A stretch of 64,000 bases of DNA from Massilia norwichensis (lineage in GTDB: Bacteria > Pseudomonadota > Gammaproteobacteria > Burkholderiales > Burkholderiaceae_D). The position numbers were made by a program, and so were the translations under genes. The stretch spans positions 59,085 through 123,084 of the forward strand of contig NZ_JANUGX010000016.1 in the NCBI RefSeq assembly GCF_024753245.1. The letters run 5' to 3'. The notes beneath the pieces were generated by a model, which had not been told where the DNA came from, did no database searches, and worked only from the letters and a program-made list of their open reading frames with translations. Below, in pieces: positions 55,950 through 64,000 of the stretch (position 1 is its first letter; each line of letters opens with the position of its first letter).

Positions 55950-57677
55950 TCAATAGTCGGAATCTTGCACTTGATTTATCACGTCAAACGCAAGCGATTC
56001 GTCCCAATCAAAAACAGAGGTTAAAGTTTCAGAATGCCTCGCGCTCGCTGATACGCCGTGTAGACATGCTAGCTCTAGTAACGACGCATCAGAATCTGCA
56101 CCCATAAGGTCGGGGCCTTTCCCGCCCCATACAGCTAAGCGGTTCAAAGCATCGTCCGAAGGAGCATCGACAGTTATACCGTTGAAGCGCAAGATTGCAA
56201 CACCCTGCAAGCATTCCGGAGTCCAATTCTTTATTTGGCAAGACACAGGTAGCGCGCTTATTGCAAGGACTTGCGCAGCAGACTGAACGGCATTCGTGCC
56301 AAGTGGGACCAGTTTTGTGACATCGCGAGTTGCCACCGAGTACAAAATAATCGAAAGCATACGCAGTTCGGGGATCGTGCCTAGTGACTTGCTAAACTGA
56401 AGCAGCATCTCTGCGGATCCGATGTAAAGCAGCCGACCTGCAAAAAAACGGAGTTTCGGAATCGCGCGCTTCCGGGTATAGCGATTTGAACTAGTACCAA
56501 GCTCTACCAGGGCTGCAAGAGCTCGACCGTATTGCTCGCGCAACACATGTGCATTCTGAATCAAACGCTCGGCGTCGTTCCTCTTAATGACCTTGAGAAG
56601 CCACGGATACCTGGTAATGCGGGCACGCAGTTTGATTAACCAGGGAGCGGTTCGCACATCTAGATCGTATGAGGGCAGGGGAATGCGGAAATCTGCTGCA
56701 AGGAATCGATCCGCCAGTGAGTGGCGCGCTGCAGGCTGCGTAACGATTAACTGTTTTAGACCTCCCACGAAATTTGCCCACTCCTTACCATAATCATTGT
56801 CTAAGTCGGCTGCCCCTTCAAGCCATTCTACTGATGGCACTACGAAATCTTTCTCCTGGTCTTGATCGTGCAGGTGCAGGTCTAATGAAGCTAGCAACTC
56901 CGTAAGTTTTTTTCGACCTGTCGCAACCTGCTCGTTCGATCCGACAAGGACAACGTCATCTACATAGCGGAAATATCGATTCGGGAACAAATTAACCATA
57001 TGGTCGTCCACCGTTCGCATCACTAGATTTGCAATCAAATGGCTGAACATAGGTCCTGTTAAAACGGCGCGGCTTTCTTGAGTCTTCGTAGCAACATTGA
57101 GATGATCTGCAAGAAGTTTTAACCCAAGGTCACGCCATTGTGGCAGGAGATGCGAATCGAGGCAGGCCTGGTTCCAAGCTTCCAGGGCTTTGTAGGAAGG
57201 AATTGAGGGATAGAACTTCTTAATATCAGTATAAAAGACTACTGAATTTGGATTATCTGTGCACGCCTCGCGTATTTTCTCGTGACGGCGGCGAAAGCCA
57301 TCGAAATAAGGTACATACACCCCTTGTGATTCGCCTCCCATTGCTAAGTGATAGCTAAAAACGCATGGGAGAGGAGTAAACGCGGCGTGTTCCGCACATT
57401 GCGCAAGCAATGCTGCTTCAGCAAACGCTTCGTTTGGGCCCGGTATAAAGATGTTACGGTGCAAGACTACGTCGTCCCCAATGAAGTCTTTGAAGTGCTT
57501 CGCCTTGAAGTATGGCGCCTCGGTTCTAGCCCGCACCAGATGCGTCGCAACTTCCATTGCCCATCTGTCGCGCGATGCGCAGACATTCGCAAAGTAATAT
57601 CGCAAACCTAAATAGGCAATGACGTCACGGGATCGATACTGATTTGTCGCCCTTAGAGCGAGAATTTCTGGCCTCAT
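55950..57677 (-). CDS. Reverse transcriptase, probable defence-associated (DRT/UG-type)
   Basis: A 575-residue protein with a complete reverse transcriptase core. Motif A is VFYTDIKKFYPSI (Asp151), motif B is LTGPMFSHLIANL (residues 207-219) and motif C is RYVDDVVLV (Asp240, Asp241). The N-terminal 130 residues and a C-terminal 300-residue helical extension without known domain replace the maturase and endonuclease parts of group II intron enzymes, and no intron RNA is visible. That build fits the Abi/UG group of anti-phage reverse transcriptases. The gene overlaps the upstream methyltransferase-fold gene by 4 bases. I cannot assign a named DRT type. Confidence 0.85.
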   Translation of the reverse strand: MRPEILALRATNQYRSRDVIAYLGLRYYFANVCASRDRWAMEVATHLVRARTEAPYFKAKHFKDFIGDDVVLHRNIFIPGPNEAFAEAALLAQCAEHAAFTPLPCVFSYHLAMGGESQGVYVPYFDGFRRRHEKIREACTDNPNSVVFYTDIKKFYPSIPSYKALEAWNQACLDSHLLPQWRDLGLKLLADHLNVATKTQESRAVLTGPMFSHLIANLVMRTVDDHMVNLFPNRYFRYVDDVVLVGSNEQVATGRKKLTELLASLDLHLHDQDQEKDFVVPSVEWLEGAADLDNDYGKEWANFVGGLKQLIVTQPAARHSLADRFLAADFRIPLPSYDLDVRTAPWLIKLRARITRYPWLLKVIKRNDAERLIQNAHVLREQYGRALAALVELGTSSNRYTRKRAIPKLRFFAGRLLYIGSAEMLLQFSKSLGTIPELRMLSIILYSVATRDVTKLVPLGTNAVQSAAQVLAISALPVSCQIKNWTPECLQGVAILRFNGITVDAPSDDALNRLAVWGGKGPDLMGADSDASLLELACLHGVSASARHSETLTSVFDWDESLAFDVINQVQDSDY

Positions 57678-58654
57678 TCGGACGCCCCATTATTACGAAG
57701 ATCGAAGCGCTGCACGACCAGATTTACTTGAAACTGCTGTTCTTCACGAAGTGGGTGCTGAGTTTCGGCTGCAGTTATCCCTAAATTCTCAATAGTGAAT
57801 TCATTGATTTCTTCTGCATTCATTTTGGCGCCGAATTTTAACTTAAACCAGCTTAGTAGTCGACCAAAGAACCCCCCGTCCTTGTTCAGAACTGAGTTAG
57901 TCTGAGGCTCTATCCATATTGCTACGCTTTGCTCATCACGGCTATGCACGAATAGCGACTCAAATTGTGGGGCCGCGTCCTTCCATTTCCCGGTATTGCT
58001 CAAGAAACCTGAGAAGTTCGCGAGGACCAATGCGCGGGCGGCGCAACCGTCACCCAGTAATGTTAATCGTTTAATTAAATCAGCAGTCGAAAATTTACAG
58101 AGAGCGTCCCATGAGTGGAACTCGTGCGTTACCCAAATTGCCTGCTCATTTAGCTCTGTCATAATATTGTTTAAGCCTTCGCGGGCATATTGGCGCGCAG
58201 ACTCCGACAATTCTCCGCCGACTAATTTTACCCTCAAGGGATAGCGCGGCACTCGTCCGCACTTGCGCAACTCTGCGATTGTGGAAAGGACGCTCAAAGC
58301 TGCGGCACCGGAGCCGCATGGGACATCGGCCATGAGCACATCACCCCCAGAAAAGACCCGAGCGAATGCGTCCGAGACATTTGAAAGATGTGCGTGTGGA
58401 TCAAGCATCGCAAGCTGTACGCGTGCACACGAGCCGCTGAATCTCCAAGCTAAGTGCTCATCAGTGGATTTTTTATCAATTCCGCCTATAACACTTACCG
58501 GTACTGCTTGTGTTGCGAGATCAGCAACGCCGGCCAGCTCAAGCATGTGTTGCCAAGCCCCAACGAGACTTGGTGCGAGGTGTAGATGAGCTCGCGCTTT
58601 ATCCCATAGTGAGCTAGGGATGTCTTCACCTCTGATCAGCCTGCGGTGGCTCAC
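57674..58654 (-). CDS. Methyltransferase-fold partner of the reverse transcriptase
   Basis: A 326-residue protein whose central part looks like a class I SAM-dependent methyltransferase. It has motif I VLMADVPCGSGAAALSVL (DVPCGSG at 110-116) and, at about 148, VKLVGGELSESARQYA, where a ribose-binding acidic residue is expected. No DNA-methylase NPPY/DPPY motif is present, so the target is unlikely to be adenine in DNA. The C-terminus has a basic segment (FGRLLSWFKLKFGAKMN). It precedes and overlaps the reverse transcriptase gene by 4 bases (ATGA), so both products are made together. Function unknown. Confidence 0.7.
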   Translation of the reverse strand: MSHRRLIRGEDIPSSLWDKARAHLHLAPSLVGAWQHMLELAGVADLATQAVPVSVIGGIDKKSTDEHLAWRFSGSCARVQLAMLDPHAHLSNVSDAFARVFSGGDVLMADVPCGSGAAALSVLSTIAELRKCGRVPRYPLRVKLVGGELSESARQYAREGLNNIMTELNEQAIWVTHEFHSWDALCKFSTADLIKRLTLLGDGCAARALVLANFSGFLSNTGKWKDAAPQFESLFVHSRDEQSVAIWIEPQTNSVLNKDGGFFGRLLSWFKLKFGAKMNAEEINEFTIENLGITAAETQHPLREEQQFQVNLVVQRFDLRNNGASE

Positions 58655-58848
58655 GCAAGGGCTCGCTTCAATTTCCCCTCCGGGTTTTCATCATCGATAA
58701 CCGTCTTTAAAGAATTTCCATTGAGACATATTTTACCATTTTGTCACCTGCAGAGCCGTGGAAAGTGATGGTTTTCCGTGAATTGCGCGACCCTTAGCGC
58801 GACTCGATTGGCTGAACAGCCGTCGTGTGGCTTGGGGGAGCGGGTATT

Positions 58849-59880
58849 TCAGTCAGGCGCGGCGCTTGGCGAAGGTTCAGGTATATAAACTCTGCGTAAT
58901 GGAATTAGGCCTTTGTACCTTGAGTCCAATTGCTCATAATGTTCTAGTACGAGCGCAACTAGGTCGTCGCCATCGATAAGCCGGAGGTTGCTTTTACTGC
59001 GAGCAAATTGGATTGCTTGGTTTGTAAAATAGCCAAGCGTGACAAAAAGTCCAAACTCGTTAGGCGCAACCTTGCCGTACAGCTGGGAAATCGTTGGATC
59101 GCCAATGCTCCCCTCTGTACTTTTGCATTGTACTTTGATGATAGGGGGCTCGAAACCAAGCTCGTCTTTATGCGCAACGATGTCGATGCCTCCGTCAGGT
59201 CCCTCGGCGGAAACCCGCGTGCGATAGCCCATCGTCTGTAAGATATTTGCAATAAAATGGGAAAAAGGATGGCCTTTTGTTTGTTGCGCTAAAATTTTAA
59301 GAACAAAGTCACGTGTATTTTCCTCAATGTCTTGGCTGATCTCTGCCACCGTAACATCGTTTGTCACAGACACTGGTGGCGGCGGTTGCTTTCCATTAAT
59401 CGCTGCCCAGTACTCATCGGCATAGTTTTTTATTACAAAGACTGACAATGCCGAGCCGATTTCATAAAGCGCGCCCTGGGAGAAATGGGATCTGGGGATA
59501 GCTTTAAGCCAAGAAACTTGTCGTCGCTGCGGATACCCAGGTTCGGAGCTTAGATCGTATTTGTAGGGGCCGACAATACGCCCAAGATGGATCAGCTTAG
59601 ATTTTTTCGACGGGTAGGCAACGTAATCGCCTTCGCGCATCTCATGCACAAAGCGGAACAGCTGACCTGCCGACGTCGGTACAGTTCCAGGTTTTTCTTT
59701 TGCAGCTACAGGATAGACTTGCGCATATCGCTCTTTGAACGATTCTCTTTTGTTTGGCATAACTTTGAGATCACCCATCTCATGCCATCCTAGGGAAACA
59801 ACGTTCTGATGCAAGAATAAAGACTCTGCATCGCCAGTTTTGCCGGCGTGGATTCCCCACAGAATTGGATCATGGTTCAT
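58849..59880 (-). CDS. Mrr-like type IV restriction endonuclease
   Basis: A 343-residue nuclease likely to cut modified or foreign DNA. The C-terminal Mrr_cat domain has the motifs GPDGGIDIVAHKDE (Asp233) and IIKVQCKSTEG (Gln251, Lys253), the D-QxK signature of Mrr enzymes, then ISQLYGKVAPNEFGLFVTLG. The N-terminal 165 residues form a separate domain (EGDYVAYPSKKSKLIHLGRI) that resembles a PUA/EVE-like or Mrr-type reader, possibly for a modified base. Single gene. Confidence 0.85.
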   Translation of the reverse strand: MNHDPILWGIHAGKTGDAESLFLHQNVVSLGWHEMGDLKVMPNKRESFKERYAQVYPVAAKEKPGTVPTSAGQLFRFVHEMREGDYVAYPSKKSKLIHLGRIVGPYKYDLSSEPGYPQRRQVSWLKAIPRSHFSQGALYEIGSALSVFVIKNYADEYWAAINGKQPPPPVSVTNDVTVAEISQDIEENTRDFVLKILAQQTKGHPFSHFIANILQTMGYRTRVSAEGPDGGIDIVAHKDELGFEPPIIKVQCKSTEGSIGDPTISQLYGKVAPNEFGLFVTLGYFTNQAIQFARSKSNLRLIDGDDLVALVLEHYEQLDSRYKGLIPLRRVYIPEPSPSAAPD

Positions 59881-59962
59881 AGAACTCCGTATGCTAGTTG
59901 CTGACGCCGTATGTAAGATGGCTCCGGACGCGGCCGCTTATGCGTCCGTTAAGTATCGCATG

Positions 59963-60147
59963 TCAAGCCGCTTTCTCAACGATAATCTTAGGCGCTTTGG
60001 TGCCGACCTGTTCTCGTGAACTATCAGCGGAGTAGAACCGTCCGAGCCATTGGCGAGCACTGTTTTAGCTCTATCACGGCGGACGGATACGTAAACGGTA
60101 CGTGTTGACGGATCGGTTTCTTAAAGGTCGTCGAACTTCAAGCACAT
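59963..60147 (-). pseudogene. Small frameshifted reading frame after the replication gene
   Basis: Five bases after the replication gene stop codon an ATG opens MCLKFDDL, then a TAA, and the same frame continues ETDPSTRTVYVSVRRDRAKT. A change to the -1 frame then gives ARQWLGRFYSADSSREQVGT with KAPKIIVEKAA and a TGA. The two halves read like one protein of about 60 residues of natural composition, interrupted by a stop and a shift. Decay is likelier than recoding. Family unknown; small DNA-binding proteins often follow gpII-type genes. Confidence 0.35.
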
Positions 60148-60151
60148 CGCG

Positions 60152-61351
60152 CTAATGTGTTGACGCAAGCAGGTTAGAAGTATTCTCGTATGGGTCCACG
60201 TACATAGCTGATATGCCGTGAAAGCCGTTCGCCCGGCAGTGGGCCTTGAACTCCTCAACCATGTCACGCTGGTAGAACAGCGCAGGATCAGCGCGTATTG
60301 CGGCGGGCACCGGGACAAAGTTCTCGATTCGGAGGATCTCGCCCAACTCGACATGGTGGTTCAGAGTGACAGGAGAGGGCGCAAGAACGTTAATGCCATA
60401 GTCGCGCTTGATGACCCGGTGATGACTGCGCAGCAACCCTTCGTTACCGTTGAAGATTGAACGTACGTCAGTGCCGGCCTGCCAAAGAGCTACCGTCGTT
60501 CGATACGGCGATCTGATCTTCCATAAGTCTGCCTGCGACAGTAGCCGACGCAGACCTCCGTGTAGTTCGTATTTACTGAGCAGTCTACTAAACATTTCTG
60601 CCATCACATGAGGTGGCAGCATCGAGGGCATGACTGGCGTGTTTCCAAACAGGCGCTTCAGCTGTTTGAGGCGAAAAACGCCTTCAAACCGCAAAGTGCT
60701 GCTTGCGAAACTCATCAGGTCCACAGCATTTTGCGTGCTGGGAAGCTCCAGAGCGCGGCGGCTTTGCTTCATCTCGACTGCCTTGTCGTAAGCCTTGAGC
60801 GTTTCAAGCTGCGAATGCTGGTCAAAATAGACGGACTCGTTCGGGTAAATGCTGGTTGCGACATTTGCACGCAGCCCTGCAAACGCTAGTGCGTTGATAA
60901 CTGCACCGAGGCGTAGATCACCCGGTATTCTTAACGGCACCGCGACGTCGATGCGGGTCGTTTCGATATCACGGCCTTGCATGAATTCTCTGGGGCGGAA
61001 AACGCTGTCGAGGTGCAAGCGATGTTGGCGTCGCACCGCGTCAAGCATGGAAAAGGCTGTCATAACAGCATCACCGGACGAAACGATGTTGTGGTCCAAG
61101 TACTGCATCGAGTTGCTGCCTTCAACGAGCAACTGGCTGCTGGCTTTGATGGTCCGCACGCGCATAGACATGTGCTTTCCGGATTCTGAGCGCAGATTGC
61201 CTTTGGCCCAGCCATAGTCGTCGACGGTATGTGGGTCATCGCTGACCCTGGCGAAGGCTTTTGGCAACTTGAGGTTAGGTACGTTCTCGACACGTAGGCC
61301 CATCGTGTCGATCATCAAGCATCCCGCTAAGTGGTCACGTTTCGTGTTCAT
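60152..61351 (-). CDS. gpII/gpX-like rolling-circle replication initiator
   Basis: A 399-residue protein related to filamentous-phage gene II and phage/plasmid replication protein II/X. It has the opening LMIDTMGLRVENV, the central ETTRIDVAVPLRIPGD (compare the SRID block of gene II) and NAVDLMSFASSTLRFEGVFRLKQLKRLFG, matching the gene II segment around LLEFASGLVRFEARIK. Expected role: nick the replication origin to start rolling-circle synthesis. It follows the RepA-like ATPase gene after a 366-base repeat-containing gap. Confidence 0.75.
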   Translation of the reverse strand: MNTKRDHLAGCLMIDTMGLRVENVPNLKLPKAFARVSDDPHTVDDYGWAKGNLRSESGKHMSMRVRTIKASSQLLVEGSNSMQYLDHNIVSSGDAVMTAFSMLDAVRRQHRLHLDSVFRPREFMQGRDIETTRIDVAVPLRIPGDLRLGAVINALAFAGLRANVATSIYPNESVYFDQHSQLETLKAYDKAVEMKQSRRALELPSTQNAVDLMSFASSTLRFEGVFRLKQLKRLFGNTPVMPSMLPPHVMAEMFSRLLSKYELHGGLRRLLSQADLWKIRSPYRTTVALWQAGTDVRSIFNGNEGLLRSHHRVIKRDYGINVLAPSPVTLNHHVELGEILRIENFVPVPAAIRADPALFYQRDMVEEFKAHCRANGFHGISAMYVDPYENTSNLLASTH

Positions 61352-61717
61352 TCTGCTCTCATTTTAGGTGTGCGGCTCCAGCCGGCAGCGGCTAGCGTTA
61401 GCCAACAAGTCGGCAGGTATTGGCTATAACAATATGAACAGTTAGGCTAGTTACTGGTTACTTGCTGACGATGACGTGAGGCACGCGCTATCAGTAGTCT
61501 GTCTCGCTGACAGGCTGATAGGTCTGCCATGGGTACATGTGCAAGTAGTAGGCCTTCGAGCTTGTTTACTGTTGTCAGTTTGTATGGTATGACGGTGGCC
61601 AGTTGAGCTAACGGCGAGTACAGCGTGGCGGCAGGGCGGTCCTGTTTGCCATCGTTGCAACGTTGCAGGTGTATAGCGTATGCAACGGTGCAACGAGGTC
61701 TTGCGTGCTGTGCCTGT
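61352..61717. other. Intergenic region between RepA-like and gpII-like genes, possible origin
   Basis: 366 bases with no supportable gene. It contains the CGTTGCA repeat cluster at 61653-61695 and several short inverted repeats (for example CTGTC/GACAG near 61500). Its place between two replication genes makes it a candidate origin. Confidence 0.4.
61653..61695. repeat. Iteron-like CGTTGCA inverted/direct repeats
   Basis: CGTTGCAACGTTGCA (61653-61667) and TGCAACGGTGCAACG (61681-61695) are reverse complements with one mismatch. Each arm is itself two copies of the 7-mer TGCAACG or its complement, giving four units in 43 bases. They sit 22 bases past the RepA-like gene stop codon. They could be replication-initiator sites or a transcription terminator stem. 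Confidence 0.5.
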
Positions 61718-62698
61718 TTATTCGTCGTCTGCTTCGCTGGATGTGTTCGATGCTTCCGGTGCCAGTTTCTGTAACTCGCGGTATTTTTTAAAAAAGCGGC
61801 TGACTTTTGCTGTTGAGAATCCTAGTTGCTTGGCGATTGCCGTCATGGACATGTTGGCTTCAGCGAGCTCGATCATCTGAATTTCCTGCGGTGATTGGTT
61901 CGAGCCAGCTAGATAAAACTCAAAATCGAAGCCTTCGCCATCGCTCGAAATCGAGCACTCGTACATCGGACGCAGCTCGGGGATATAGTCCCGTAGCTTG
62001 CTGTGATAGACGGAAAAACGCGTCTCATCACGGCCACTCCGGGACGGAAGTGAACTGAGCAGAATCGAGTAGTCCAGCAGATCTTCATGCACGCTTGATC
62101 CGCGTTGCTGTCCGTTTTTTCCTGCGTGATGGATCAGCAAGACCGCTATCCCTAGCAGTCGCTTCTTGATGAGCCAGTTTTTGATCACTGCCCACGCGTT
62201 GCTGTCCTCTCGACCTCCGCTCGTCCACGCAGACAGGTTGTCCACAATGAGCAGCTTCGTTGCAGGGCGGATGAGGCTGTCAATCTTTGCCTGGCCTTCC
62301 TCGGTGTCGAGAGAGCCGATGGGGTCGCCAATGTAATCCCGGCTGACTATATGAAAATTAGTTTCAGCTCTCGCGCGTGACGACGGAAAGGGGTCTTTTG
62401 TGTGAAGGAGCCGAAAGCGCTCCTGCACTCCAGTAGCTCTCATTTCCCCATCTAGGTACGTCACTGCAGTGCTGCGGCCGACGCCCCAGGGTAAGAGCGT
62501 CTTTCCGGCGGCAACTGCATATGCAAAGATCATTGCGTTCCACGACTTGCCGCCACCCCTGGGACCAGCGATCATGCCGATAGATTTTTCGAGGATCATC
62601 TTTCCGAGCAGTTCGTTATCGGGTGGAAATTTGAGCTCAAGGAATGCGCCGAGTGCGACGCTTCCCCGCCGTTTTTCACGAATAGACATAGTCACCAT
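61718..62698 (-). CDS. RepA-like AAA ATPase/helicase
   Basis: A 326-residue RecA-fold ATPase of the plasmid RepA / AAA_25 kind. Walker A is IAGPRGGGKSWNA (residues 45-52), AVTYLDGEM is the RepA-family second block, Walker B is LLIVDNLSAWTSGG, and LLIHHAGKNGQQRGSSVHED is motif III of hexameric RepA helicases. A C-terminal helix-turn-helix (MTAIAKQLGFSTAKVSRFFK) is an added feature. The start is ATG 62698, or ATG 62689 three codons in. One base after the AlpA-like gene, so one operon. Confidence 0.82.
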   Translation of the reverse strand: MVTMSIREKRRGSVALGAFLELKFPPDNELLGKMILEKSIGMIAGPRGGGKSWNAMIFAYAVAAGKTLLPWGVGRSTAVTYLDGEMRATGVQERFRLLHTKDPFPSSRARAETNFHIVSRDYIGDPIGSLDTEEGQAKIDSLIRPATKLLIVDNLSAWTSGGREDSNAWAVIKNWLIKKRLLGIAVLLIHHAGKNGQQRGSSVHEDLLDYSILLSSLPSRSGRDETRFSVYHSKLRDYIPELRPMYECSISSDGEGFDFEFYLAGSNQSPQEIQMIELAEANMSMTAIAKQLGFSTAKVSRFFKKYRELQKLAPEASNTSSEADDE

Positions 62699-62699
62699 T

Positions 62700-63080
62700 T
62701 CACAGGGGTTGTTCGATCAGGGCCGCAACGAACTGAGCCAGGTCTATCTTTTTGCCGGTGCGGGACATCAATGCCTTCGCTGCTAACAAAGCGTCAACTT
62801 CAGCTTCTACCCATGCCACGCTCCTACTTGAGATGCGAACGGGGGGTACAAAGACTTTTCGTTTCACGTCGCGCCAAAGCGTCGAAACACCAATTGCCGA
62901 TTTCTCAGCAGTGCGATCTGCCTTGATGAACCCGCGTGTTTTGGAAGCCTGGGCCACCCGGATCAGTTCGATGAATTCCGGAGGTAGCGTTTTGAGCGTC
63001 GGGGTTAGATCAGGTATGTGTTGCGCTACCCCTTTTTTGTAGCCTCTTGCCTTCGGTACCAACGGCTCAAGTTTGTTCAC
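62700..63080 (-). CDS. AlpA-like helix-turn-helix regulator
   Basis: A 126-residue DNA-binding protein. The C-terminal half has the AlpA/excisionase-type winged helix (IGVSTLWRDVKRKVFVPPVR, SRSVAWVEAEVDALLAAKAL), in which the phrase IS.RSVAWVEAEVD is the family hallmark; the N-terminal half is basic. GTG 63080 is chosen because AGGAG lies five bases upstream; the GTG at 63149 has no ribosome-binding site. Such proteins control integrase or excision genes, or the operon they head. Confidence 0.75.
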   Translation of the reverse strand: MNKLEPLVPKARGYKKGVAQHIPDLTPTLKTLPPEFIELIRVAQASKTRGFIKADRTAEKSAIGVSTLWRDVKRKVFVPPVRISSRSVAWVEAEVDALLAAKALMSRTGKKIDLAQFVAALIEQPL

Positions 63081-63274
63081 TTTTGCTCCTATGTAGATGT
63101 CAGCAGATGTCGATTGACAGGATGAATTTTCACACTTGGAGTTACTCACATAAACGGCTTAATAAGATGAAGACATCACGCAGAAATACACAAAAAGGAT
63201 TTATCTTTTTCCGGTAAGATGGCATTTTTACGTTAAAAGGATGCAGCCATATTCTGCTGCACCAAGGGGAAGGA

Positions 63275-64000
63275 ATGAATACGAAGCAATACGCGGATTT
63301 GGTCGTCTTAGACCAAGGTAAGAGACCTAACTGGATGGACGTAGCTGCCTATCCGAACAACGAAGACTGGAGCTATAAGCGGTGGGCGTGGTACTTCCTG
63401 CAACGGAACCCGAAGTACCAGGCAGTATCGATTACAACGGGGCCAAAGAGCGGGGAACGTGCTGCGACGTTTGGACGAACTAGTCTGAAGCCGTACAAGG
63501 CGCCATATACCCACGCAGATGATGGGAAAAAGTGCTGGCTTGCCGAGCGGATCTCGAGCATGGACGGTTGCCACACTGCATCCGGAAAGACAGTTACTTA
63601 TGATCTTAAACCTGGAGGAGTCGCATTTGTGATTGACCTAAGCCGGACGGTCGGTGCGGGCCGGGCAGCTATAGCAGCAATGCTCGCGGACGCACGTAGT
63701 AAGCTCGATGACGAACTTAGCAAGTTTGAAAGGGAACTGACGAAGTCTAGCAGTGACTTGCCGGAGATTAAGAAGCCAAGACGCAGCAAGTTGCTGCAAC
63801 GACTTCGCATGTGCGATGCGATGTGGAAGAGAGCAACCGACGACGAATTGATTCGTGTGTTCTACCCGGGTTATTGTGTGGACGGGATGCTTCCGACTGG
63901 CTACGAGCGTGCTCAGGTCATCAGAAAAATCCGTGGGGAGCAAAAGGCAGCAATTACGATGATGGAAGGGGGATATTTGGAGTTAATTCCACTTCATTAC
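63275..64000 (+). CDS. DUF6499-like integrative-element protein (3' end outside window)
   Basis: An open frame of 242 codons without a stop to the window edge. A ribosome-binding site (GGGGAAGG) precedes the ATG. The N-terminus NNEDWSYKRWAWYFLQRNPK is the DUF6499 signature found in proteins of conjugative and integrative elements, often followed by a DUF2285-like regulator domain. The middle has a helical charged stretch (KLDDELSKFERELTKSSSDL) and LLQRLRMCDAMWKRATDDEL. It is divergent from the AlpA-RepA-gpII operon across a 195-base region. Confidence 0.72.
   Translation, partial: MNTKQYADLVVLDQGKRPNWMDVAAYPNNEDWSYKRWAWYFLQRNPKYQAVSITTGPKSGERAATFGRTSLKPYKAPYTHADDGKKCWLAERISSMDGCHTASGKTVTYDLKPGGVAFVIDLSRTVGAGRAAIAAMLADARSKLDDELSKFERELTKSSSDLPEIKKPRRSKLLQRLRMCDAMWKRATDDELIRVFYPGYCVDGMLPTGYERAQVIRKIRGEQKAAITMMEGGYLELIPLHY

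Noticed and set aside
60060..60075. Programmed -1 frameshift in the small frame after the gpII-like gene
   Set aside because: The sequence at the junction is not a proper X-XXY-YYZ slippery site and there is also an upstream stop, so decay explains it better.

Overview
The window looks like a chromosomal segment of an Oxalobacteraceae-type betaproteobacterium (Massilia/Telluria/Duganella-like). This rests on the GC-rich codon use of the first 37.6 kb, the protein styles of DnaE, MsbA, WaaF and TrhO, and GC-rich structured intergenic repeats of the kind I associate with that group. No 16S or tRNA gene is visible, so the genus is an inference.

Positions 1-37.6 kb are core or long-resident chromosome. 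In order they hold: a type I secretion operon (ABC exporter, adaptor, TolC-like protein) followed by a DUF4214 protein that is a plausible substrate; trhO; an acyltransferase; dnaE; a chemotaxis receptor; an envelope block (GT2 glycosyltransferase, O-antigen ligase-like protein, msbA, waaF); a VirK/YbjX protein; a glycosidase-RmlD fusion; and an acyl-CoA ligase, acyl-CoA dehydrogenase and ModE-like regulator operon. Divergent from that operon is a formate block: an OFA-family transporter, a two-subunit NAD-dependent formate dehydrogenase with a fused NuoE-NuoF-like beta subunit, FdhD, and a complete tungstate ABC transporter (TupB, TupC, TupA). The block reads as one self-contained unit for uptake of metal and formate and for formate oxidation, probably tungsten-dependent. 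A CsgG-like protein and a GT9 glycosyltransferase close the core part.

From about 37.7 kb to the right edge base composition falls and gene content changes to a mobile defence island. It has a type II restriction-modification pair, a P4-type integrase, a small papain-like protein, a second tyrosine recombinase, and a five-gene operon hsdR-hsdM-hsdS-ATPase-HNH, in which a Septu-like (PtuA/PtuB-type) pair is joined to a type I restriction-modification system. Further right are an orphan membrane protein, a decayed IS630-type transposase, a reverse transcriptase overlapping a methyltransferase-fold protein, and an Mrr-like type IV nuclease. The end holds a replication and maintenance module: gpII-like rolling-circle initiator, RepA-like ATPase, AlpA-like regulator, iteron-like repeats, and a divergent DUF6499-like gene cut by the window edge. 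The right end of the island lies outside the window.

The best candidates for something undescribed are the reverse transcriptase/methyltransferase-fold pair (55.95-58.65 kb), the ATPase-HNH pair wired into the type I operon (44.76-47.39 kb), and the papain-like protein between two integrases (42.78 kb).
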